From contig NC_087071.1 in NCBI RefSeq assembly GCF_963678635.1, positions 28,181,325 to 28,245,324 on the forward strand: DNA of 64,000 nucleotides, written 5' to 3'. The notes under the pieces were generated by a model, which did no database searches, was not told where the DNA came from, and worked only from the letters and a program-made list of their open reading frames with translations. The translations under genes and the position numbers were made by a program. Source of the DNA: Symsagittifera roscoffensis. Its lineage: Eukaryota; Xenacoelomorpha; Acoela; Convolutidae. Below, in pieces: positions 22,591-34,268 of this stretch (positions are counted from its first letter, which is position 1; each line of letters begins with the position of its first letter).

Positions 22591-22914
22591 ATTTGGAGCT
22601 GATAAAAAAAGGTATCCGCGGCGACAGAGCCAGCAGAAGGTTTGGATGGTTTGTGTGAATGCTGAAAAAAATGGTTTTTCATAAATCAGGAGATTTGGAA
22701 TGTGGGTAAATCAAAAAACACTCTGATATAACAGGTGGTTTGATACGGAGAAAATAGTTTGCCAAAAAACATAGAAAAAGAGGCACCACAAATTTAGGTG
22801 TACCTCGGGTACCTGGGTAATATCGTGTAGGTATATCGTAAAAAATTAAAGCCAATCCAAATTGTGTTATCTGCGCTGCTAATAAAAAAAAAATTTTAGC
22901 AATCGAAACTTTAG

Positions 22915-23955
22915 CAATGGCAAAATAGAAGGAAAACAATGGCCCTCATTTTTTGTTTCGGTCTAAGCCAGCCAGAAAAAAAACGCTATCACGCTCAAAA
23001 TACTGCGCACAAACAAAAACTGAGAAGCCCTCAGAACGACAGGGTAGACATTTAAAAACCTGAGGGATAAGTCGGTCAACGTTTTGGATGATGTGAATGT
23101 GCCAAAGTGGGTAAAATAATTGGTATTCGGAACCAAACATCCCTTTCGTGGTAAATTAAAGGAACTTCTTTTCCCTGATGATGCTGAGAATTTTTGTCAG
23201 AGCTTTTGTCTTATAAAGTATTGGGTGAAAAAATAAGAGAAACTAAAGCGGCAGCTAGATAGTGAGTTAAGACATAGACCCCTTTGGATGGACAAATAAC
23301 AAAAACTAGCTTTTTTGAAAGGAAAGGGTCTACTGGATTTACCCTTTGATAAAGCTGTAGGTTTCCATCTCATGAAAAAGTAACATACAAGGCACAACTA
23401 CATGAGCTATTGCAGTCACAATATTTCAGTAAGCAACAAAATCTGAGGGATACTGTTGTCATAAAACTGAAAAAGACATCAGAAACATTACTTACCATAA
23501 AAAAGAACGATGAGATTAGTATTTATTCTACAGAAGGTTGAGAGGTCAACAACGAGCAGCCAGCAAGATTGTATGCTTTGGAAGAAGAAAAAAACTACAA
23601 ACAGAGGTTTTTCCCTGCCTGGTAGCTCATAAGACTATCTCAATAAAATATTGACAAAAATTTTGACAAAGTCGTGGATGCTAATACTGAAACGAACCCA
23701 AAGACAAAGTAGCAAAAAATCTAAGGTTGTGGCTTCGATAACCGTTGACTGGGAGAAATATCAATATTTGGCACGATGTACTGATTAAAAGCTTATCTTG
23801 TCACTGAACCAACAATTACCTTCTTTTTCCCCAGGTCGAAGTCATTCAATACCTGTTGGCGAAACGAGAGCATACGGACGCCATCATTTATTGCAGACGA
23901 TATGGGATACCGGATATATTCGATGATCTGACAAGGAGAGATATCTTTAGTTTCT
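22915..23955 (+). pseudogene. Penelope-like element N-terminal part (PLE-a), unit 2
   Basis: Same ordered plus-strand motifs as at 17.6 kb: SVNVLDDVNVPKWVK (near 23072), LVFGTKHPFRGKLKELLFPD, LDLPFDKAVGFHLMKK (about 23332-23385), ARLYALEEEKNYKQRFFPAW (near 23562) and FDKVVDANTETNPK (near 23666). The last part, VEVIQYLLAKREHTDAIIYC and RRYGIPDIFDDLTRRDIFS, is open to about 23950, where a deletion joins it to the next unit's LINE-2 at about 23955. Interrupted by several stops common to all units. Confidence 0.68.
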
Positions 23956-26675
23956 CGTGGATGCTAATACTGAAACGAACAGAAAATAATTTTCTATAGG
24001 CGGTTAAAATTGATTCTCAGAGTTTTAAGACAGCGCCATTCTTGTTATTATTTTGTCGAAATTTTTGCCACTGTTGAAAATTTCGATTATTGACAATTAC
24101 TCTAGGTTTTGTTCTTAATTCAATTTTTCATTCAATTGTATTTATGAATATCAATTTTTGTTAGAAATAAACTACAGCAAGCCGACGACAATGAATTTTA
24201 CCCGGGTCCCTTAAAAACTAATGAAAAGATCACAAAACAATGCAGAGCTACAAAGATTTTTGAAAAATTTCGTCTAAACAGCAGAAATTTGAAACGAAAG
24301 CAGAGTGAAATCAAATCATTAGTGCAAAAATTAGGAAACAAAACCTTTTTTGTTCAATCAGAAACCTGTTTTAAAGTTTGAAATGACGGCAAAGAGAGGG
24401 CAAGCAGTCCGTTCTAAAATTATAGCACTTAGATCTGATTAAAATTTTAAAAACAGCAAAAAAATAAAATGAGGGTTCTTACCTAAGTGTAACAAGGTAC
24501 CTGAATCAAAAAATTCTTCAGTTTTTGAAGACAATGCAAAAAGCTGATTGCATCTGGGTTGATGTAAAAAAATCATCGAAAAAGAGTGAAAGAGCATTAC
24601 TCGACATCAAACTTCAAACCAAGTAAAGCCATTATCATGTTTTGAATCATTAAGAAATTGGCTAGCTTCCTAGAACTTGCTCAATCAAAAATTTCTGCAA
24701 AACGCACATTGTCTGGTAATTTAAGTTCTCGAATGAATTTTGCAAAACAGCGGTAGCAACGACAATTTGGGACAACACCGATGATTGAACCACTCCAATA
24801 CTCCGTTTCAAAGTTGTCAAAGCAATACAAAAATGAGCACCACTTAGAACGATTCATAATATAAATCTTAAACTGAAACTAATCATTGAAAAATCAATTT
24901 AAATCACAGTTTATCTCTTTAGAAAACAATGAACACAAGAGAACGAAACTGTAACATCATCAATGACACAAGAACTTCAAAACAATTTTTTTATAACACT
25001 TCTTCGAGAAGAAGCCATAAAGAACAAATTTAAAATTGCAGACTTCTTAGAGCATTGTAAACGTTCAGCAATAGATTTTTCCTTGATAAAAACAAAATCG
25101 GTAGAATTTTTTTTAAAATTTTTAATTGGAAAAAAAGTTTTTTCATCCAAGTTCTTCACAAGCGCTGACAGTAAAAAGAACCGCTGAGTCTTAATAGCCA
25201 TGTCCTTTGAGATTCAAGCATGGGTTCGGAAAGATGGGTACATTGCTACATGCATCTGACGTTCCTTGTAAACCAATTCCCGAAAAACCAATATCTAGGG
25301 TTACTGAAAACCGTGATTGTTGAAACAACCTACAGAAAAAAGCAGAAGATTGGAAGAACTACAGACCAATTTCAATCAACGAAGCACTATCAAATTTTTC
25401 AAAAAATATTCAGCAAACAAACAAATGACCGCCTCTAATCCTGCCACCTCCTAACCAGCAAACAATTTGGGCTAAGAACTTCTCATTCAACAATCGGCGC
25501 TACCCTATCTTGCATAGAAAAATTCAGAAAGTCTATTGAATATAACAAATGTATTGCATGCTCTTTACAAACCAGTACATGCTCTTTCTTATGCCTGCTG
25601 GCCTAGCATTCGACTCTATTGATCACAGGTTCTTAAAAAAAACTATTGTTAGGTTTCTCCGAAAGTGCAATTATACTGATACACTTTTTCATAAGCAAAT
25701 GCCAACAGAAAATTTGTCAACAATCTTAAATCAAAATGAAATTCATTACATCAGTTGTATGAAAGTGTACGTTCTGGTTGGCTTCTTTCAAAGCTTTGTA
25801 TTGAGGATCTAAAAAAAGCTACCGTACCCCTGTGAAAGGGATCGACACGTCGACCACACATTTGTCTTTTGTGGACACCTTGATGTAAGTCTGCCGCTTC
25901 AGAATTTGAAAAAATACCACGAAACCATTGGCCTATTTTCTTGAGGAGAAAATGAAAAGGTTTTAAAGAAAATGGGCTGCGAGAACAATTACAATTAGTT
26001 AAAAAACTCTGCTCAGAACAGCAATATTAAAGTTAGATGCAGTTGTCACTAGTCATCTACACTACCCAGCCTTTCACTTATGTGGAATTTTTTCTCAATT
26101 ATTCATTTCGTTTGCAAAAGCAGTTAAGCTTGGCATATCAAAGAAGCTGCGATGTTGCAAAATTAAATCATCGTTTGATCTGATTCTCGAGTTCAATCAT
26201 TTACAAAAATTTACGTTTCTTGATTGGAAAAAAACTAGTCATTTTTGGAAGTTTAACAATAAACGACTGCCAGCAAATGGAAGAAAAGATGAAAACAATG
26301 AAGTTGAAGTTAATCCAAAAACAAAAGAGTTCTTATGTATTGAAAGTTATAACGGTACATATAGTGAAAATTTTTGAGTTCAAAAATCAGTTACAAAATG
26401 AAAGTATATTTTTCAAAGCTTAACTTGGGAAACTAAATCGATATAGTGATATTTTTATCATTTGATTTTCTTGACAATTACACTGTCAAACTGCGGCGGA
26501 AACGTCTCAACTTTAAACTGATTTTTAGTTATTTGCCACTGATTAAAAATTGCAAATACAAAAACTGCTTGCGCTTAAAACAATCAAAAAAGCTAACGTT
26601 TTATTTGAAAATTTTTGTGACATACACAGGCCGTCTTGTTTCAATTTCGAAAACTTTTTTTATTCTACAATAATT
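23956..26675 (+). pseudogene. LINE-2, unit 3 (most complete RT of the family)
   Basis: Plus strand. Linker from about 24230 (EKITKQCRATKIFENF); pre-RT block 24963-25187; RT start at 25220-25438 with NYRPISINEALS in the neighbouring frame; QFGLRTSHSTIGATL; IEKFRKSIEYNK near 25520; and, after a frameshift, PAGLAFDSIDHRFLKKTIVRF at about 25590-25650, the palm motif A block that carries the catalytic aspartate (AFDSIDH). No YADD box is recognisable downstream: 25700-25812 is short and ends in a stop. C-terminal blocks follow at about 25980-26675, including MFNNKRLPANG-like and the basic 75-codon tail at 26446-26673. Units 1 and 4 carry differing deletions. Confidence 0.75.
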
Positions 26676-26884
26676 TTTACTTAGAATCATCGAATAAATT
26701 GTAGACAGAGTGAAAATTGTTATCTGTGAATGGAAATATGTACCAAGAGAAACAAAAAAATTTTCGTGTGTGGAACTTTAGACCAAATCCGACCTTAAAA
26801 GTTACCAAACTAGACGCAATTCTTATAATCTGCTCTAAATTTCCAACCTGAAAAAAACCTGAAGACGCTGAATAAAATCAGAAA

Positions 26885-27480
26885 ACAGTGTTTGGACACA
26901 GAAAACCCAAGACTTGTTTGATATCCCTTAACCAGAAATGGTTGATAGTGAGTACGCTAAAATATGATCACTGGGACACATTGGCCAATTATGCGATTTG
27001 GGTGAGATACACAACCACAGTATAACCACAGACACAAAATAAGTTCGGGGTAACACGCAGAAAAATTTGCGACACTTTCAAATGAGTTTATCTAGGATCG
27101 AAGATGCTATCAATAAAAGAAATACACATGAGACCAAAGAAACAATTGAGCACACTCTATTGTATTCTTTTTAAAATAGTGCCCAGCTTGTTATCTCCTA
27201 TTATCTCTTACTATTACCTCTTAATATGAAAATTTTATCTTTTGGTGTCCTCAAAAATCGTCGTCGAAACTTTACAACCGAGAATTTCCACAAGACTTTT
27301 GTCGATCAGCAATTTAAAGATATGAAAACTAAAAGACACGAACAATTAAAAGACATTAATATGGTCCGTTTTCATGAAAGAGTTCTTCTAATTCAATCAA
27401 TAATTGTTTGTTCAGGGGGTTGGTCTATCTCTGGGTGCTTCCCTTGCAAAATGTCTACATTTCACTGGCTCAAAGAGTAG
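26885..27480 (+). pseudogene. PLE-b fragment, unit 3
   Basis: Nearly identical to 21990-22590: worn xLCDLGEIHNH motif, then the 84-codon open block 27226-27480 with MKILSFGVLKNRRRNF. The open block ends at the same stop as in unit 2. The strong match between units 2 and 3, against a visibly different unit 4, shows that units 2 and 3 are the more recent duplicates here. Confidence 0.6.
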
Positions 27481-27804
27481 AACTTGGAGCTGATAAAAAA
27501 AGGTATCCGCGGCGACAGAGCCAGCAGAAGGTTTGGATGGTTTGTGTGAATGCTGAAAAAAATGGTTTTTCATAAATCAGGAGGTTTGGAATGTGGGTAA
27601 ATCAAAAAACACTCTGATATAACAGGTGGTTTGACACGGTGAAAATAGTTTGCCAAAAAACATAGAAAAAGAGGCCCACCAAATTAGGTGTACCTCGGGT
27701 ACCTGGGTAATATCGTGTAGGTATATCGTAAAAAATTAAAGCCAACCAAATTGTGTTATCTGCGCTGCTAATAAAAAAATTTTAGCAATTGAAACTTTAG
27801 CAAT

Positions 27805-28890
27805 GGCAAAATAGAAGGAAAACAATGGCCCTCAGTTTTTGTTTCTTTCTAAGCCAGCCAGAAAAAAAAACGCTATCACGCTCAAAATACTGCACACAAA
27901 TAAAACTGAGCAGCCCTCAGAACGACAGGGTAGACATTTAAAAACCTGAGGGATAAGTCGGTCAACGTTTTGGATGATGTGAATGTGCCAAAGTGGGTAA
28001 AATAATTGGTATTCGGAACCAAACATCCCTTTCGTGGTAAATTAAAGGAACTTCTTTTCCCTGATGATGCTGAGAATTTTTGTCAGAGCTTTTGTCTTAT
28101 AAAGTATTGGGTGAAAAAATAAGAGAAACTAAAGCGGCAGCTAGATAGTGAGTTAAGACATAGACCCCTTTGGATGGACAAATAACAAAAACTAGCTTTT
28201 TTGAAAGGAAAGGGTCTACTGGATTTACCCTTTGATAAAGCTGTAGGTTTCCATCTCATGAAAAAGTAACATACAAGGCACAACTACATGAGCTATTGCA
28301 GTCACAATATTTCAGTAAGCAACAAAATCTGAGGGATACTGTTGTCATAAAACTGAAAAAGACATCAGAAACATTACTTACCATAAAAAAGAACGATGAT
28401 ATTAGTATTTATTCTACAGAAGGTTGAGAGGTCAACAACGAGCAGCCAGCAAGATTGTATGCTTTGGAAGAAGAAAAAAACTACAAAGAGAGGTTTTTCC
28501 CTGCCTGGTAGCTCATAAGACTATCTCAATAAAATATTGACAAAAATTTTGACAAAGTCGTGGATGCTAATACTGAAACGAACCCAAAGACAAAGTAGCA
28601 AAAAATCTAAGGTTGTGGCTTCGATAACCGTTGACTGGGAGAAATATCAATATTTGGCACGATGTACTGATTAAAAGCTTATCTTGTCAGAGAACCAACA
28701 ATTACCTACTTTTTCCCCAGGTCGAACTCATTCAATACCTGTTGGCAAAACGAGAGCATACGGACGCCATCATTTATTGCAGACGATATGGGATACCGGA
28801 TATATTCGATGATCTGACAAGGAGAGATATCTTTAGTTTAGTTGCTACAAAAATGATCTCGAAGAGCAAGAGCAGAACCCAGAGGTAGTT
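27805..28890 (+). pseudogene. PLE-a fragment, unit 3
   Basis: Plus-strand motifs as in unit 2: VNVLDDVNVPKWVK, LPFDKAVGFHLMKK (about 28220-28270), ARLYALEEEKNYKERFFPAW (near 28450), FDKVVDANTETNPK. The 3' part is open at 28631-28888 with VELIQYLLAKREHTDAIIYC and ends at SRTQR before a stop. This unit keeps the 3' end of PLE-a that unit 2 has lost. Confidence 0.66.
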
Positions 28891-28904
28891 GGTTAGCTTT
28901 TAAA

Positions 28905-31575
28905 AACTCATTCTGAAAACCTCAAAAGGCTCATAATCTAGGAAAACGGTTCAATTGACAACTTTGCATTCCCCTGGTTACTAGTTGAGATAATTTTCTT
29001 CAAAAACGTGACAACTGTTCTCTGCTTGCAACAAAATGTTTCTGTAAAAAAATTAATATCTCTTTAAGGAATGAGCTCGATCGAATTGTATTTTGCATTT
29101 CTTCAAAAAAAAAACAGAAAATAATTTTCGATAGGCGGTTAAAATCGATTCTCAGAGTTTTAAGACAGCGCCAATCTTGTTATTATTTTGTCGAAATTTT
29201 CGCCACTGTTGAAAATTTCGATTATTGACAATTAATCTAGGTTTCGTTCTTATTTCAATTTTTCATTCAATTGTATTTATGAATATCAATTTTTCTTAGA
29301 AATAAACTGCAGCAAGCCGAGGACAATCAATTCTACCCGGGTCCCTTAAAAACTTATGAAAAGATCACAAAACACTGCAGAGCTACAAAGATTTTTGAAA
29401 ACTATCGTCTAAACAGCAGAAATTTGAAACGAAAGCAGAGTGAAATCAAATCATTAGTGCAAAAATTAGGAAACAAAACATTTGTTGTTCAATCAGAAAC
29501 CTGTTTTAAAGATTGAAATGACGGCAAACAGAGAACAACAGTCCGTTCTAAAACTATAGCACTCAGATCTGTTTAAAAATTAAAAAACAGCAAAAAAATA
29601 AAATGAGAGGTTTTACCTAATTTTAACAGAGTACCTGAATCAAAAGATTCTTCAGTATTTGGAAACAATGCAAAACCGCTGTTAACATCTGGTTTGATGT
29701 AAAAAAAAATCATCGAAAAAGAGTGAAAGACCATTAATCAACATCAAACTATCAAACTTCAAACCAAATAAAGCCATTATCATGTTTTGAATCATTAAGA
29801 AATTGGCTAGCTTCCTAGAACTTGCTCAATCAAAATCTTCTGTAAAACGCACAGTGTCTGGTAATTTAAGTTCTGGAATGAAATTTACAAAACAGCTATA
29901 GCAACGACAAATTGGGACAACACCGATGATTGAACCACTTCAATATTCCGTTTCAAAGTTGTCAAAGCAATACAAAAATGAGCACCACTTAAAACGATTG
30001 ATAATCGAAATCATAAACTGAAATTAATCATTGCAAAATCATTTTATATCACAGTTTATCTCTGTAGAAAACAATGAACACAAGAGAACGAAACTGGAAC
30101 ATCATCAAGGACACAAGAACTTCAAAAAATTTTTTTTTATAACAGTCCTTCGAGAAGAAGCAATAAAGAACAAATTTAAAATTGCAGACTTCTTAGAGCA
30201 TTGTAAACGTTTAGCAATAAATTTTTCCTTGATAAAAACAAAATCAGCCAGACTCGTAGAAAAATTTTTTGATTTTCATTTGGAAATTTTTTTTTTTTTC
30301 ATTCAAGTTCTTCACAAGCGTTGAAAGTAAAAATAACCGCTGAGTCTTAATAGCCATGTCTCTTAGAGGTTCAAGCATGGGTTCGGAAAGATGGGTATAT
30401 TGCTACATGCATCTGACGTTCCTTGTAAACAAATTCCCGAAAAACCAATATCTAGGGTTACTGAAAAACGTGATTGTTGAAACAATCTACAAAAAAAGCA
30501 GAAGATTGGAAGAACTACAGACCAACTTCAAACAACGGAGCACTATCAAATAATTCGACAACATATTAAGCAAACAAACAAATGACCGCCTCTAATCCTG
30601 CCACCTCGTAACCAGCAAACAATTTGGGCTATGAACTTCTCATTCAACAATCGGCGCTACCTTTTCTTGCATAGAAAAATTCTGAAAGTCTATTGAATAT
30701 AACAAATGTATTGCATGCTCTTTACAAACCAATACATGCTCTTTCTTATGCCTGCTGGCCTAGCATTCGACTCTTTTGATCACAGGTTCTTAAAAATACT
30801 ATTGTTACGTTTCTCCGAAAGTGCAATTAAACTGATACACTTTTTCATAAGCAAATGCCAACAGAAAATTTGTCAATAGTTTTAAATCAAAAAAAAAATT
30901 CATTACATCAGTTGTATAAAAGTGTACGTTCTGGTTGACTTCTTTCAAATTTTTGTATTGATGATCTAAAAAAAGCTACCATACCCCTGTGAAAGGGATT
31001 GACACGTCGACCACACTTCTGTGGACACCTTGATGTAAGTCTGCCGCTTCAGAATTGGAACAATACCACGAAACCTTCGGCCTATTTTCTTGAGGAGAAA
31101 ATAAAAAATTTTTAAAGAAAATGGTCTGTGAGAACAATTACAATCAATTAAAAAATTCTGCTCAGAACAACAATACTAAAGTTAGATGCAGTTGTTACTA
31201 GTCATCTACACCACCCAGCTTTTCACTTAAGTTGAATTTTCTCTCACTGATTCATTTCGTTTGCAAAAACAGTTAAGCATGGCATATCAAAGAAGCTGCG
31301 ATGTTGCAAAAATTAAATCATCGTTTGATCTGATTCTCGAGTTCAATCATTTACCAAAATTTACAATTCTTGATTGGAAAAAAAACTAGTCATTTTTGGA
31401 AGTTTAACAATAAACGACTGCCAGCAAATGGAAGAAAAGATGAAAACAATGAAGTTGAAGTTAATCCAAAAACAAAAGAGTTCTTATCTATTGAAAGTTA
31501 TAACGGTACATATATTGGAAAATTTTGTGTTCAAAAGTCAGTTACAAAATGAAAGATTATTTTTCAAAGCTTAAC
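28905..31575 (+). pseudogene. LINE-2, unit 4
   Basis: Colinear with unit 3: upstream word near 28905, linker from about 29360, pre-RT ORF 30031-30324 (97 codons, SQFISVENNEHKRTKLEHHQ and basic), RT N-terminal block 30356-30553, then QFGL-HSTIGAT and a palm block near 30740-30790 read through frameshifts. C-terminal block with NNKRLPANGRKDENNEVEV near 31410-31470 in a frame open for 60 codons. Substitutions and single-base indels differ from unit 3 throughout, so this unit is older or has been free to drift for longer. Confidence 0.72.
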
Positions 31576-31969
31576 TTTGGAAATTATTTCGACATAGTGA
31601 AAGTTACAGTAGATTCCAAAAACTTTTTTTAAAATTTGATTTTCTTGACAATTACACCGTGTTAAACTGCGGTGGAAAAGTCTCAGCTGATACAAAAACT
31701 GATTAAAAATTGCAAATACACAGGCCGTCTTGTTTCAATTTCGAAAACTTTTTTTATTCAATAACAATTATCACTTAGAATCATCGAATAAATTGCAGAC
31801 AGAGTAGAAATTGTTATCTTTGAATGGAAATATATACCAAGAGAAACTAGGAAAATTTTCGTGTGTGGAACTTTAGACCAAATTCGACCTTAAAAGTTAC
31901 CAAACTAGACGCAGTTCTTATAATCTGCTGTAAAATTCCAACCTGAAAAAAACTTGAAGACGCTGATTA

Positions 31970-32737
31970 AAATCAGAAAACAGTGTTTGGACACAGAAAA
32001 CCCACGACTCGTTTGATATCCCTTGACCAGAAATGGTTGATAGTGAGGACGCTAAATTAAGATCACTGGGACACATTGCCCAATTATGCGATTTGGGTGA
32101 GATACACAACCACGGTACACCACTGAGACGCAAAATCAGTTCGGTGTAACACGCAGAAAAATTTGCGACACTTTCAAATGAGTTTATCCAGGATCGAAGA
32201 TGCTATCAATAAAAGAAATACACATGAGACCAAAGAAACAATTGAGCACACTCTGTTGTATTCTTTTTAAAATAGTGCCCAGCTTGTTACCTCCTATTAT
32301 CTCTTACTATTACCTCTTGATATGAAAATTTTATCATTTGGTGTCCTCAAAAATTGTCATCAAAACTTTACAGCCGAGAATTTCCACAAGACTTTTGTCG
32401 ATCAGCAATTTAAAGATATGAAAACTAAAAGACACGAACAATTAAAAGACATTAATATGGTCCGTTTTCATGAAAGAGTTCTTCTAATTCAATCAATAAT
32501 TGTTTGTTCAGGGGTTGGTCTATCTCTGGGTGCTTCCCTTGCATTAATTCTACATTCAACTTGCTCAAAGAGTACGAACTGGCGCGGCGCTGGTAAGGAA
32601 AGACATCCGCCTTCACGCAGCCAACAGAAGACTGGAATGGTTTGTGAGTATGCTGAAAGAAATGATTGTTAATAGATCAGAATGTTTGGAATGTGAATGA
32701 AACAATTGAAACGCTGAAAGCAGAAAAACATTGTTTG
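31970..32737 (+). pseudogene. PLE-b fragment, unit 4, interrupted by a MITE
   Basis: Best-preserved match to the Penelope-like motif within the array: AQLCDLGEIHNHGTPLRRKI near 32080-32130 (expected form LYGLPKIHKxxxPLRPI). The open block 32322-32672 (116 codons) extends beyond the equivalent blocks in units 2 and 3 because of a small indel near 32510. At 32737 the sequence is split by the hAT-type MITE and resumes at 33183. Confidence 0.65.
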
Positions 32738-33182
32738 CAGGGGCGGATTTAGGAGGGGGGGGGGCGGGGGGGGGCGGACGCCTCCCCCCCCCCCTCAGGG
32801 ATTCGACCCCCTGCCGACCCAAAGGGTCCCCCCTTTGATACTTTTTCAGAAATCCATTTTTGCCCGACCGACCCTAAAATTTTTCTAAAGGCGCCTTAGG
32901 CGCCAATATATACTAACTTTGAGGGGGAGCGCGCGCCAAAAAAAACGAGATTTTTTTGTCAAAATTTTTCAAAAAGTGCCCAAAAACGGCTTTTTTGACT
33001 GTTTTTTCAAAAATTCGCCTGCGGCGCAGAAAATTTAGCCTAAATAGGGGCAAAACACTGCTTTGGGAGAGCTCGAAAAATCAATTTGGTCGATCTAAAA
33101 AAAAAAAAGGTCGTCAAAATTTTCGAATTTTTTTTGAAAATCCGCCCCCCCCCCCCTCGAGAAAATCCTAGATCCGCCCCTG
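32738..33182. mobile_element. hAT-type MITE with 8-bp target duplication
   Basis: Left end CAGGGGCGGATTTAGGA, right end TCCTAGATCCGCCCCTG: inverted termini with one mismatch over 17 bases. It is flanked on both sides by ATTGTTTG (32730-32737 and 33183-33190), an 8-bp direct repeat as made by hAT-superfamily transposases. Length is 445 bp with no ORF of note; the internal sequence has long G and C runs and two CGCCTTAGGCGCC-like palindromes. It sits inside PLE-b, so it is younger than the array unit. Confidence 0.88.
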
Positions 33183-34020
33183 ATTGTTTGTACAAACCAA
33201 ACCCACAAATAATTGGACATCACTTAAACCGAAATGGATAGCGTGTACGCAAAATTGGGTTATTTATTAGTGAAGATTGCCCAGCTATGCGGCTTGGCTA
33301 AGATACACAAGCATGGTACACCAATAAAAACAGTTTTTTCAATTCGTTTTAGCACGCACAAAAATTGTGAAACAATCCAAAAAACTTTCATAAAATTGAA
33401 GGTGTTAACATTGAAGCGATTCCAGATGCCACCAGAGAAGCAATTGAACACACTATTCTATATTCTTATAAAAGTATAGCCCAGCGTAGGATCTCTTTTT
33501 ATAAAATTTTATACTTTGTTGTCCCCAAAAACTGCCATCCAAACTTTAAAGCCAAAAACTTCTTCACGAAATTTATCGATCAGCAGTTAAAAGACATGCT
33601 TATGGTTTTCAGGAAAAAAAAACACTTCAAGTCATTCCATAATTGTTTGTTAAGGATGATGATCTAGCTATGGGTGCTTCCCTTGCAAAATGTCTACATT
33701 TCACTGTCTCAAAGACTAGATTTTGGAGCTGATAAGAAAAAGTATCCGCGGCGACTGAGCCAGCAGAAGGTTTGAATGGTTTGTGTGCATGCTGAAAAAC
33801 ATGGTTTTTCATAAATCAGGCGGTTTGGAATGTGGGTAAAACAAAAAACACGCTGATATAACAGGTGGTTTGACACGGTGAAAATAGATTGCCAAAAAAC
33901 ATAGAAAAAGAGGCACCACAAAATTAGGTACCTCGGGTACCTGGGTAATATCGTGTAGGTGTATCGTAATAAATTAAAGCCAATCCAAATTGTGTTATCT
34001 GCGCTGCTAATAAAAAAATT
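33183..34020 (+). pseudogene. Diverged PLE-b copy beyond the array
   Basis: Plus strand 33234-33479: IAQLCGLAKIHKHGTPIKTV, a clear form of the Penelope-like RT motif around LYGLPKIHK. Followed near 33525 by a worn version of the VLKN...FVDQQFKDM block (FVVPKNCHPNFKAKN, FIDQQLKDM). From about 33670 to 34020 the sequence becomes closely similar again to 22545-22880 and 27435-27780, so old and young pieces are mixed. Intact coding capacity is absent. Confidence 0.65.
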
Positions 34021-34092
34021 GTTGATTCGCAAAAAACACGCATGCAACTGGCATTAGAACTCACGAAAAGATGGTGCAAAATTCTATTTCAG

Positions 34093-34268
34093 GAGTGCAG
34101 CTCAGTTCAGGCGAAGTTATGTTAGCTAAAAATGTTATTTTGTTAGTTCTAACTGTTGTGGACATTTGTTTCATTCGTCGCGATTTAAATATTTTCACAA
34201 TAATACAAAAGAACAAACATCAAGAAAAACGGATGAACTCTTTAAAAGAAACAAGAAAAAACTTTTAA
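34093..34268 (+). CDS. Possible terminal exon with one membrane segment (uncertain)
   Basis: A good 3' splice-site look-alike, TTCTATTTCAG, ends at 34092. The frame that follows is open for about 58 codons to a TAA at 34266: VQLSSGEVMLAKN, then a hydrophobic run ILLVLTVVDICFI, then a very basic tail (RRDLNIF, KNKHQEKRMN). That would suit a short cytoplasmic tail after a membrane span. No upstream exon was found and the left flank is a retroelement relic, so it could equally be chance. Function unknown. Confidence 0.22.

Larger units (their letters stand above)
13811..32737 (+). repeat. Array of ~5-kb composite units: LINE-2 plus two Penelope-like fragments
   Basis: Four units can be followed, beginning near 13811, 18555, about 23955 (left end deleted) and 28905. 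Landmark words recur at about 4.7-5.4-kb steps: AAACTACAGCAAGCCGACGA (its first occurrence) near 14206, 18964 (as CATGCCG), 24170 and 29306; GGTTGTGGCTTCGATAA at 18268, 23728 and 28612; ATGAAAATTTTATC at 22335, 27226 and 32322. Unit order is LINE-2 upstream part, LINE-2 RT, LINE-2 C-terminus, PLE-b, PLE-a. Two segments are inverted (15912-17193 and 19783-20895). No unit has an intact ORF. Confidence 0.88.

Noticed and set aside
32613-33171. Proline/arginine-rich ORFs near the MITE
   Set aside because: They come from G/C homopolymers of the MITE and lack any domain.
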